Shown: positions 1 through 5,737 of the stretch, one piece after another | How the letters are laid out: the number at the start of each line of letters is the position of its first letter | How positions within the stretch are numbered: the first letter of the stretch is position 1 | Assembly (NCBI GenBank): GCA_945874195.1 | Contig: CAMCFW010000055.1 | Location: 1-9,476 of the forward strand | DNA: 9,476 bases | Source: Chryseobacterium gleum | GTDB lineage: Bacteria; Bacteroidota; Bacteroidia; UBA10329 | Direction: 5' to 3' | Position numbers and translations under genes: made by a program | Notes under the pieces: model-generated | Databases searched by the model: none | What the model was told of the DNA's origin: nothing | What the model saw: only the letters and a program-made list of their open reading frames with translations

Positions 1-951
1 GCTTCCGGCATGTTTGTATCTTACCTTGACCAACGATTCCATCGGGGATGCGATACTCGGATACTTGATCAGGTTCAATCCGCCAACGGTCATGGAGGTC
101 TTCAGCAGATCTTCCTCCACTCCTAAGGTCACGGTGTTCGTGTCGGGATGAATGGCCGTTACATACATCGGTTCGCCAAGGGCAATTTCAAGTCCTTTTC
201 GCTGACCGATGGTATAGAACGGATAGCCTTTGTGTTTTCCGAGAATCTTTCCCGTTTTATCCACGAACAGACCTCCGTCCACCTTTTCTTCCAAACCCTT
301 AACTCTTCGTTTCAAGAATCCACGATAGTCGTTATCGGGAATAAAACATATCTCGTAGCTCTCGCTTTTCTTGGCGATGGCCTCATATCCACTATCCAAG
401 GCCACCTGCCTTATTTCCTTCTTGTGCATTTTTCCTAACGGGAAAATGGTGCGGGCCAAACTCTTCTGGCTAAGCCCCCAAAGCACATATGATTGATCCT
501 TCGATGCATCAAGCCCTTTCGACACCACATATCGACCGTTCTCAAGTCGCACCTGTGCATAATGTCCGGTGGCAATGAATTCGCAGCCAAGCTGGTCGGC
601 ACGCTTAAGAAGCGCGTCCCATTTGATGTGCGTATTGCAAAGCACGCACGGGTTCGGTGTGCGTCCCGCAATGTATTCGTCCACAAAATTGTCGATGATG
701 TGGTCTCCGAATTCTTCTCGAATGTCGATGATGAGGTGTGGAAATCCGAAGTCGACCGCCATTTGACGGGCGTCATTGATGTCGTCCAAACTGCAGCAGC
801 CCGTGGTTTTGGTACTGCCGCCAGCCGATGCATAATCCCATGTTTTCATGGTGACGCCCACCACATCATAACCTTCATTATGCAGCATCATGGCCACAAC
901 AGAACTGTCGAGACCGCCACTCATGGCCACAAGTACTTTTCCTTTACTCAT
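1..951 (-). CDS. mnmA: tRNA 2-thiouridine(34) synthase MnmA, C-terminus cut off by the window edge
   Basis: Cytosolic enzyme that activates wobble uridine 34 of tRNA(Lys/Glu/Gln) with ATP and inserts sulfur to give s2U34. The visible 317 residues open with the PP-loop ATP-binding motif SGGLDSS (11-17). The catalytic cysteine sits in NPCVLCN (Cys102) and the second one in SYEICF (Cys202). Family signatures GRTPNPC, FIATGHYA and YTIGQRKGL are all present. Full-length homologues have about 360-395 residues, so roughly the last 50-75 (end of the C-terminal beta-barrel) lie beyond base 1. The ATG at 951 matches the usual N-terminus (MSKGKVLVAMSGG). Its first 8 bases overlap the end of the upstream MORN gene (stop at 944-946), and I see no promoter of its own, so expression probably depends on read-through and translational coupling. 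Identity is essentially certain. Confidence 0.98.
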   Translation of the reverse strand, partial: MSKGKVLVAMSGGLDSSVVAMMLHNEGYDVVGVTMKTWDYASAGGSTKTTGCCSLDDINDARQMAVDFGFPHLIIDIREEFGDHIIDNFVDEYIAGRTPNPCVLCNTHIKWDALLKRADQLGCEFIATGHYAQVRLENGRYVVSKGLDASKDQSYVLWGLSQKSLARTIFPLGKMHKKEIRQVALDSGYEAIAKKSESYEICFIPDNDYRGFLKRRVKGLEEKVDGGLFVDKTGKILGKHKGYPFYTIGQRKGLEIALGEPMYVTAIHPDTNTVTLGVEEDLLKTSMTVGGLNLIKYPSIASPMESLVKVRYKHAGS

Positions 952-1969
952 TCGGTTTTCCTTCCCAATTGATGGTGCTGATCAACGCGCCTTCTTCCCA
1001 AACTTCCACTCTTTCTGTGCTACCGTCTTCCTTGAAATAGGTCACTTTCCCGTTCAATTTATCTTCATGATACCACCCACTCATTTTAACCTTGGTTCCA
1101 ACCAATTGTTCGGTTATCTCGGTCGGGCCGTCCATTTTGCCCGGTGTTTCGGTTGTGATCCATTCTCCAACATGGTAAAACTCTTTGAACTCTCCCTCCT
1201 TCATTCCCTTCTTATAATTGTAAACACTTTTGGGGATCTCGTCTTCATAATATTCGGTGAATTCGCCATTCTCATACTTGGTCGTTTTCAACACCCCGTT
1301 GGCATAGAGCTCTTGCACATGCACCGAGCCATTGTCGTTGAATTTGAGCCAAGCCCCAGTTCGAATGCCTAGGTGATATTTGCCCTGCACCTTCGGTTTG
1401 CCTGCATCTCGGTACATTTTGAAGGGCCCATGCAGGTTTCCCTTCTCATAGCTGGCTTCAACCCAAGGCTTTCCGTTATCGAAGAATTTTACCCACGGGC
1501 CTTGTTTCACCCCTCGGTTGTAATTGGTCTCTTCGCCCAGCTGCTTGTTTTCGTAGTAGGTGCGTTGCGGTCCATTCCGCGTGTCCAGAATGTAGGTTTC
1601 TTCGATCACCAACTGTTCCTGCTCGTTGAAGTATTGCCAAAGGCTGTCTTTTTTCTCTTCGCGATAGAGGCCCTTCGCCTTGATCTTTCCGTTCTTGTGA
1701 TAAACATGATTTGCCACTTGGCCATTTCCAATATGATTGTTGGTGGCCTGCAGTTCTCCATTTTCGTAGAAATACTGAAAAAGCCCGATGGGTCGATCAT
1801 CCTTGAACTGACCTTCATATCGGATCTTTCCGTTGGCATAAAGCTTTTTCCACTTTCCTTGTTTGAGACCTTGCGCATCGGTCTGGTTGAGTTCTTGCGC
1901 CAAACTGACCGATGCTGACATCAAGAGAACCAGGACGGTGAAAAGAATTGAACTGAACTTTTGCTTCAT
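944..1969 (-). CDS. secreted MORN-repeat (YwqK-like) protein
   Basis: A 341-residue exported protein of unknown function. Residues 1-24 form a signal peptide: a basic start MKQK, a hydrophobic core, and a signal peptidase I site near SLA/Q. The rest is about twelve degenerate 22-24-residue MORN_2 repeats of the type G-x-W/F-x-x-Y/F-x-x-x-G-x-x-x-x-x-x-x-Y. Clear copies begin around GKWKKLYANGK, GPWVKFFDNGK, GPFKMYRDAGK and GAWLKFNDNG. Homologues are often labelled YwqK family antitoxin, but no toxin is nearby and the signal peptide argues against that role. Such repeats usually form an extended beta-sheet scaffold. The frame stays open upstream to 2074, but that extension lies inside mnmD and would bury the signal peptide, so I chose the ATG at 1969. 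A TATCTTTG element lies 8 nt upstream. The gene ends within the first codons of mnmA (ATGAGTAA overlap). Confidence 0.92.
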   Translation of the reverse strand: MKQKFSSILFTVLVLLMSASVSLAQELNQTDAQGLKQGKWKKLYANGKIRYEGQFKDDRPIGLFQYFYENGELQATNNHIGNGQVANHVYHKNGKIKAKGLYREEKKDSLWQYFNEQEQLVIEETYILDTRNGPQRTYYENKQLGEETNYNRGVKQGPWVKFFDNGKPWVEASYEKGNLHGPFKMYRDAGKPKVQGKYHLGIRTGAWLKFNDNGSVHVQELYANGVLKTTKYENGEFTEYYEDEIPKSVYNYKKGMKEGEFKEFYHVGEWITTETPGKMDGPTEITEQLVGTKVKMSGWYHEDKLNGKVTYFKEDGSTERVEVWEEGALISTINWEGKPNE

Positions 1970-1977
1970 GAGTTGCG

Positions 1978-1985
1978 CAAAGATA
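1978..1985 (-). promoter_or_regulatory. Bacteroidota -7 element (TATCTTTG) of the MORN gene
   Basis: On the minus strand this reads TATCTTTG, a full match to the Bacteroidota sigma-ABfr -7 consensus TAnnTTTG, ending 8 nt before the ATG at 1969. Transcription would start almost at the start codon (inference). I see no TTG at the expected -33 spacing. It lies in the 43-nt gap after mnmD, so the MORN gene and mnmA can probably be transcribed apart from mnmD. Confidence 0.6.
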
Positions 1986-2012
1986 AACGTATGTGGTAAG
2001 CGTTTCAGTATA

Positions 2013-2699
2013 TTAAAGCGGTTTGAAAGCTCTGAGCATTTCACGTTTTCCGGGCGGCCCGGGTATCTTTTCAACTTCCAAACCTGATGCCAACATGTTG
2101 CGCCTCACTTGACCCTTGCAACTGTAGGTGGTCAGAATTGCTCCAGGATTCATCATGGCACTAAGCTTTTCAAATACGGCAACCGTCCACAGTTCGGGTT
2201 GGACCTCTGGGTCGAAGGCATCGAAAAAGACGAGGTCGAACAGGGGTTCAGAATCGTAATCGAGCAAAGAGATCTGATGTTTGGCGAACTTGAAACTTCC
2301 ACGAAGTGCAATTTCTTCATTCCATGGGGCAAGATGAATGGTTGTAAAATGGTGATTCAGGTGATTCAACTCGGCCGGGAGGCTATAATTGCTCCAAATG
2401 GCCTCGGGCAACGGAAACAGTTCTAAGGCGTGGTAGTTCACATTTACCTTGAGTTGTTCTGAACGATGAAGCGTTAGAATGGCATTTAGCCCTGTGCCAA
2501 GCCCCATTTCCAGAATAGTGACATCTGTCACCCCGTATTCGAAAGCCTTTTCCAAACCTTTGGCCACGAAAACGTGTTGTGACTCAGTGTGAGCACCGTG
2601 CATCGAATGGTAAGTGGAACCAATCTGGCTGTTCCGTATGGTCTGAGAACCATCGCTGGTTTCCAATATGCTTAAGAACGGTGAATGCTTGAAGGACAT
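2013..2699 (-). CDS. mnmD: tRNA (mnm5s2U34) methyltransferase MnmD, single-domain MnmC2 type
   Basis: SAM-dependent methyltransferase of the DUF752/MnmC2 family, 228 residues. It adds the final methyl group to the 5-aminomethyl side chain of wobble uridine 34. Visible signatures are the Rossmann SAM-binding loop EMGLGTGLNA (64-73), the active-site segment DAFDPEVQPELW (160-171), and the C-terminal block YSCKGQVRR (192-200) followed by PGPPGKREML (213-222), which is characteristic of this family. The FAD-dependent MnmC1 oxidase domain fused to it in gammaproteobacterial MnmC is absent, as in the stand-alone Aquifex enzyme. I chose the ATG at 2699; a TTG three codons upstream (2708) is an alternative. 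It is the first minus-strand gene of the group leading to mnmA, which modifies the same nucleotide, and is divergent from the thioredoxin-like gene with only 20 nt between start codons. Confidence 0.95.
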   Translation of the reverse strand: MSFKHSPFLSILETSDGSQTIRNSQIGSTYHSMHGAHTESQHVFVAKGLEKAFEYGVTDVTILEMGLGTGLNAILTLHRSEQLKVNVNYHALELFPLPEAIWSNYSLPAELNHLNHHFTTIHLAPWNEEIALRGSFKFAKHQISLLDYDSEPLFDLVFFDAFDPEVQPELWTVAVFEKLSAMMNPGAILTTYSCKGQVRRNMLASGLEVEKIPGPPGKREMLRAFKPL

Positions 2700-2719
2700 A
2701 TATACCAATACCGATAGAA

Positions 2720-3325
2720 ATGATCACGAAAGAACAATTTGAAAGTGGATACACCTATTCTGAATACAGAGATCTGGTGCGATCCGAATTTGAAAAAGGA
2801 CGAAATACCGGGTCCGAGCAGTCAGAATCGTTGATGGAGTATACGGATCTGAACCTGCACCGCATGAAAAGATTGGACAAGACCATTGAGCTGGATGCCG
2901 GTCTGAAAAAGAAACTGGCCGAGCTTCCGTGCTCCGTAAAATGGTTGGTTCTGGCCGAAGGTTGGTGTGGAGATGCGTCTCAAAACCTTCCCATCATGAA
3001 TAAAATGGCTGAGGCGTCTACGAACATTGAACTTCGGATTCTGTTAAGGGACGAGCATCTGGACGTAATGGATCAATATCTGACCAATGGAGCGCGGGCC
3101 ATTCCGAAGCTGATCATTATGGACGGAGATATGAACCAGATAGGCACTTGGGGACCTAGGCCAAGCGTTGTTCAGGAAATGGTAATGGAAAACAAACGAA
3201 TAGGAAAGGTGTCTTACAGCGAATTTTCGAAAGTGGTACAGAAATGGTATGCAACCGACAAAGGCAAGACCCTGGAAATGGAAATGATGACCATTCTGAA
3301 TCAGATGGAGTGCGCGATCAGATGA
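2720..3325 (+). CDS. thioredoxin family protein with single-cysteine WCGDA active site
   Basis: A 201-residue thioredoxin-fold protein without a signal peptide, so probably cytosolic. The core follows an N-terminal helical extension of about 70 residues. The active-site region is EGWCGDAS (80-87): Cys83 is where the first cysteine of CxxC belongs, but the resolving position is alanine (Ala86). The cis-proline loop is ARAIPKLII, with Pro129, and WGPRP (144-148) follows. This layout matches a family common in Bacteroidota and Firmicutes (Thioredoxin_9 type, from memory). With one active-site cysteine it cannot do ordinary two-cysteine disulfide exchange by itself; a monothiol or bacillithiol/CoA-linked role is only speculation. 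Cys71 and Cys198 are the other cysteines. The ATG at 2720 is the only sensible start. It is followed after 65 nt by a T9SS-tail gene that has its own promoter-like signal. Confidence 0.92.
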   Translation: MITKEQFESGYTYSEYRDLVRSEFEKGRNTGSEQSESLMEYTDLNLHRMKRLDKTIELDAGLKKKLAELPCSVKWLVLAEGWCGDASQNLPIMNKMAEASTNIELRILLRDEHLDVMDQYLTNGARAIPKLIIMDGDMNQIGTWGPRPSVVQEMVMENKRIGKVSYSEFSKVVQKWYATDKGKTLEMEMMTILNQMECAIR

Positions 3326-3355
3326 ACGACTTAACTTTAATTAACCATCTGCGTA

Positions 3356-3385
3356 TTGAATTCTAAACTTGCCTGCATACTTTAG
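3356..3385 (+). promoter_or_regulatory. promoter of the T9SS-tail gene (TTG, N19, TACTTTAG)
   Basis: TTG at 3356-3358 is separated by exactly 19 nt from TACTTTAG at 3378-3385. This fits the Bacteroidota arrangement TTG, about 19 nt, TAnnTTTG with one mismatch in the -7 box. The box ends 5 nt before the ATG at 3391, implying a very short or absent leader. It is the only start in the window where I find both boxes at good spacing. Confidence 0.6.
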
Positions 3386-3390
3386 CACCG

Positions 3391-3753
3391 ATGAAAAAAT
3401 TGTTCACATATGCACTTCTGACCTTCCTCTCTTTTCAGGGGGTAGTCATGGCGTCTACAGATGCAGTTTCTGCGGTGAACAATTCATTGGAATATGTAGG
3501 TGGGCCAACGTGGGATGCGAAGATTTATCCGAATCCGAACAACGGCATTTTCAACGTGATGATCACAGGCACAAATGCTTCGCTTGACGTACGAGTCTAT
3601 AACGTGCTCGGTGAAAAAGTGTATGAGTTGGCAATCTTGGGCGATCATGGCGCCAAGATCGATCTTTCTGGACTGCAAAAAGGACTCTATGTAGTTCAGA
3701 TCATCAACCAGAAGAGCAGCGAGGTGGTTACCCGCAGAATGAACTTAGAGTGA
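3391..3753 (+). CDS. mini-protein made of a signal peptide and a T9SS type A sorting domain
   Basis: A 120-residue exported protein. Residues 1-21 are a signal peptide (MKKLFTYALL..., cleavage likely after VMA). Only about 22 residues separate it from a complete type IX secretion C-terminal domain (Por secretion tail, TIGR04183/PF18962 type) starting at KIYPNPNNGIF (44-54). The diagnostic elements follow in order: VRVYNVLGEKVYEL (67-80), IDLSGLQKGLYVVQI (90-104), and the terminal strand VVTRRMNLE (112-120). In ordinary cargo this domain follows a large catalytic or adhesive passenger and is removed by PorU on export. Here the passenger is essentially missing. Function is unknown; it could be a tiny surface protein, a remnant of a larger cargo gene, or a substrate competing for the secretion machinery (all inference). 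It is convergent with the TerB-DnaJ gene, 9 nt apart. Confidence 0.9.
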   Translation: MKKLFTYALLTFLSFQGVVMASTDAVSAVNNSLEYVGGPTWDAKIYPNPNNGIFNVMITGTNASLDVRVYNVLGEKVYELAILGDHGAKIDLSGLQKGLYVVQIINQKSSEVVTRRMNLE

Positions 3754-3762
3754 TCGTACAGG

Positions 3763-4518
3763 TCATTTGAACCCCCGTTCTTTCTTTATCCTTTCGTAAG
3801 CTTCGTTCAGTTTTTGGAATTTCTCCTTGGCAGCGTCCTGATGTTCAGGACCCAAGTGGCTCACTTTGTCTGGGTGGTATTTCACCGCCATTTTCCGGTA
3901 GGCCTTCTTCACCTCCTCGTCTGTTGCAGCCTTGGTTATCTCAAGTATCTGATAGACATTCTCATCATTCTGAACCAGAAACATGGCTTTGATGCTCATG
4001 AAATCGGGCTTACTGATTCCTAGGTAGGTGGCAATTCGGGTCAGCATATCGATCTCGTTGCCATGGATCTCGTTATCTGAATTGGCAAGCTGAAACAGGT
4101 AATGCAACAATTGCAACCGCGAAGAATGGTCCATGAAAGCCCTGATCTGCATGCTCACTTCCTTTATCTCGATAGGTCTTTTCAGAATTTCGCGAAGCAA
4201 AATCAACTGCTGCTGCGCCTTGGCCTCACCGAACTGGCCGACCAGAAACCGCTTCACAAATTCCAATTCGGACTTCTTCACCGAATGGTCGGCCGTCATA
4301 ACGGCAGCGGTCAGAATGAGCAGCGATGCTTCAAAATCGCCAGTTGTGGTCCTTCCCTGTTTACGCTCTCCAGTGCCTATCTGCGGATCGTCCCAACTGA
4401 GAATATCGCCACTTGCACTGTCGTAAAGCGAACCCAGCGCAAACCCCATGAGCGCTCCGATAGGGCCTCCGAATGCCCAACCGAACGTACCCCCTAACCA
4501 TTTAGCGTATTTTGCCAT
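3763..4518 (-). CDS. DjlA-like co-chaperone: glycine-zipper N-terminus, TerB domain, J domain
   Basis: A 251-residue protein with DjlA architecture. Residues 8-31 are a glycine-rich hydrophobic stretch with glycines every fourth position (Gly17, 21, 25, 29). This is a glycine zipper that could anchor or dimerise it in the inner membrane. Residues about 62-170 form a TerB-like helical domain with acidic motifs (TADHSVKKSELEF; ANSDNEIHGNE), which bind divalent metal in TerB proteins. Residues 188-248 are a J domain: VYQILEITKAATDEEVKKAY, then HPD at 215-217 (YHPDK) and the helix FQKLNEAYERI. The intact HPD predicts stimulation of a DnaK ATPase. It is the last gene of the four-gene minus operon, 19 nt after the cupin. 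A TAACTTCG box (4527-4534, 8 nt upstream) may give it extra independent transcription. The family is sure; calling it djlA itself would go too far. Confidence 0.94.
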   Translation of the reverse strand: MAKYAKWLGGTFGWAFGGPIGALMGFALGSLYDSASGDILSWDDPQIGTGERKQGRTTTGDFEASLLILTAAVMTADHSVKKSELEFVKRFLVGQFGEAKAQQQLILLREILKRPIEIKEVSMQIRAFMDHSSRLQLLHYLFQLANSDNEIHGNEIDMLTRIATYLGISKPDFMSIKAMFLVQNDENVYQILEITKAATDEEVKKAYRKMAVKYHPDKVSHLGPEHQDAAKEKFQKLNEAYERIKKERGFK

Positions 4519-4526
4519 TTCGGCTG

Positions 4527-4534
4527 CGAAGTTA
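4527..4534 (-). promoter_or_regulatory. possible internal -7 element (TAACTTCG) before the TerB-DnaJ gene
   Basis: On the minus strand TAACTTCG matches five of the six fixed positions of TAnnTTTG and ends 8 nt before the ATG at 4518. A second weak box, TAATTTTA, overlaps it at 4533-4540. No -33 TTG at usual spacing is seen. The site straddles the stop codon of the cupin gene. Confidence 0.3.
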
Positions 4535-4537
4535 AAA

Positions 4538-5044
4538 TTAGGTTCTTGTCAATCGCCTAATGAGCGAAGCATGTTCTGGGAAGGTTTCTAAAAGCCCTAG
4601 TTCCGTTCCCATTTCGAAATCGGCAAAATCGAAACCCGGAGAGACCGTGCATCCGACCAGACACCACGACCCAGATGGCATTACTTCTGAAGCGAACCAA
4701 CTGTTGGCAGGGATCATCAATTGGGGGCTTTCGACTTTAGCCGTGTTCAATCCTAGCCGATGTTCGTGGTAAGCGCCATCCGTGGTCAACTCGTGGATCA
4801 GCAATCCAGCACCATCATAGAAGTGCCACATCTCATCGCTTTTAATGCGGTGAAAGGCAGAGAAGTTGCCGGCTGTGATCAGAAAATAAATGGCCGTGGA
4901 GAAAGATCGCTCGCCATCAAAACCTTCTAGAACCAATGGAGGGATGACGCCCGATGACCTGTAGGTCTCCTTGAACCAGCCACCTTCAGGATGAGGGAGC
5001 AGCCCGAGCTCATCCACATAGTGCTGTGCCTTCGGATGCATCAT
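4538..5044 (-). CDS. cupin domain protein of the DUF985 family (Cupin_5)
   Basis: A 168-residue soluble protein with the single-domain beta-barrel cupin fold. DUF985 landmarks appear in order: LGLLPHPEGGWFKETYRS (13-30), TAIYFLITAG (50-59), FHRIKSDEMWHFYDG (64-78), PANSWFAS (112-119), and VGCTVSPGFDFADFE (130-144). His65, Glu71, His74 and the later His93/His95 are candidate metal or ligand contacts. Solved members of this family are dimers; the substrate is not known to me, so no reaction is assigned. The length is typical. ATG 5044 (Met-Met) overlaps the upstream stop codon as ATGA (5041-5044), indicating translational coupling with the Mpo1-like gene; the ATG at 5041 would serve equally well. 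There is no signal peptide. Confidence 0.94.
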   Translation of the reverse strand: MMHPKAQHYVDELGLLPHPEGGWFKETYRSSGVIPPLVLEGFDGERSFSTAIYFLITAGNFSAFHRIKSDEMWHFYDGAGLLIHELTTDGAYHEHRLGLNTAKVESPQLMIPANSWFASEVMPSGSWCLVGCTVSPGFDFADFEMGTELGLLETFPEHASLIRRLTRT

Positions 5045-5388
5045 TCGGTCTTCGGAAATGATTTTCTGGCCGCTTCCAATTCTTCGGGCAACCTTCTGGA
5101 AATGCTGTGCCAGAACATGAGGAAATCTGACGCTAGGCTATAGAACGGATTGGAAAAGGCCGCTGGTCTGTTCTTCTCGAAGAAGAAATGACCGGCCCAG
5201 GCAAATCCATAGCCCGCTACCGGCATCAAGGCAAAATATTGCCAACTGAGCGTTGCGATGCCTACTGAAAATAGGCAGACCACCAGACCGGTACCTATCA
5301 GATGTAGTTTTCTGCACGTTGGATCAAGGTGTTCGGTCAGGTAATAAGGATAGAACTCCTGCAATGAATTAAACTGCTTATTCGCCAT
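5041..5388 (-). CDS. Mpo1-like (DUF962) membrane protein
   Basis: A 115-residue protein of the DUF962/Mpo1 family. Yeast Mpo1 is an iron-dependent dioxygenase in 2-hydroxy fatty acid alpha-oxidation; whether bacterial members do the same is unproven. Conserved features are the N-terminal block FYPYYLTEHLDPTCRKLHLIG (two pieces: His20 and His29 are the likely metal ligands), then AGHFFFEKNRPAAF (65-78, His67), and SLASDFLMFWH (84-94, His94). Two hydrophobic segments, about 30-48 and 52-66, suggest membrane insertion. Length is typical for bacterial members. The frame is open up to 5484, but that region lies inside the preceding gene, and Met at 5388 gives the family's normal N-terminus, so I chose it. 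It overlaps the PF04020 gene by 11 nt upstream and the cupin gene by 4 nt downstream. Confidence 0.9.
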   Translation of the reverse strand: MANKQFNSLQEFYPYYLTEHLDPTCRKLHLIGTGLVVCLFSVGIATLSWQYFALMPVAGYGFAWAGHFFFEKNRPAAFSNPFYSLASDFLMFWHSISRRLPEELEAARKSFPKTE

Positions 5389-5737
5389 TCTTTCTGTCTG
5401 ATTTTCCACCCAATGATTCCATAACTGAAGTAATGACAGACAGGACCAGACTGAAAAGCAGGGCCCACCAGAAACCTTGCACATCGAATCCGTCTACAAA
5501 ATAGTCGGCCAACAATATGATCGCTGCATTGATGACCAAAAGAAAAAAGCCCAGCGTGAACAGCGTAACGGGTATGGTTAGAAGCACTAGCAAAGGTTTG
5601 AGGAAGCCGTTCAAAAGCGCGAGCACAATGGCTACGCTGACGGCAGTGAAATAGTCATCTATCTGCACACCGGGCAGAATGTAGGCTGTGAGAAAAACAG
5701 CCAACGATGAGATGATGATCTTAAAAAGAAGGTTCAT
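5378..5737 (-). CDS. PF04020-type four-helix membrane protein (YvlD / 'phage holin family' name)
   Basis: A 119-residue inner-membrane protein with four predicted transmembrane helices near residues 4-22, 30-45, 47-72 and 88-106, ending in a charged tail (GGKSDRKNGE). Family landmarks are ILPGVQIDDYF (20-30), LLNGFLKPLLVLLTIP (41-56), and TLGFFLLVINAAIIL (61-75). Databases name this family 'phage holin' or 'mycobacterial 4TM', but it is a widespread chromosomal family and nothing here suggests lysis. Its physiological role is unknown; the Bacillus member YvlD is linked to envelope stress. Met at 5737 gives the normal N-terminus directly before the first helix; the upstream in-frame extension to 5863 has no membrane or family character. 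It is the first gene of the minus operon, with a TAAATTTC box 5 nt before the start. Confidence 0.94.
   Translation of the reverse strand: MNLLFKIIISSLAVFLTAYILPGVQIDDYFTAVSVAIVLALLNGFLKPLLVLLTIPVTLFTLGFFLLVINAAIILLADYFVDGFDVQGFWWALLFSLVLSVITSVMESLGGKSDRKNGE

Noticed and set aside
435..972. Long open frames in both directions within the mnmA region (minus 435-833, plus 493-972)
   Set aside because: They lie in other frames over a complete, motif-rich mnmA and their translations show no family features.
1373..1918. 181-codon plus-strand frame opposite the MORN gene
   Set aside because: It mirrors the repeat structure of the minus-strand gene and has no recognisable domain or start context.
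944..1969. YwqK-type antitoxin as evidence of a toxin-antitoxin system
   Set aside because: The name comes from weak MORN_2 homology; the protein has a signal peptide and no toxin-like gene is adjacent.
1970..2074. Longer start for the MORN protein at 2074
   Set aside because: It would place 35 residues before the signal peptide, overlap mnmD and bypass the TATCTTTG box.
3320..3351. Inverted repeat CAGATG/CATCTG after the thioredoxin-like gene as a terminator
   Set aside because: Six-base arms with a loop of about 20 nt and no T-run; it also overlaps the stop codon region and is likely chance.
5378..5737. Prophage or lysis module, from the 'phage holin' family name
   Set aside because: PF04020 proteins are common chromosomal membrane proteins; there is no endolysin, integrase or structural phage gene in the window.
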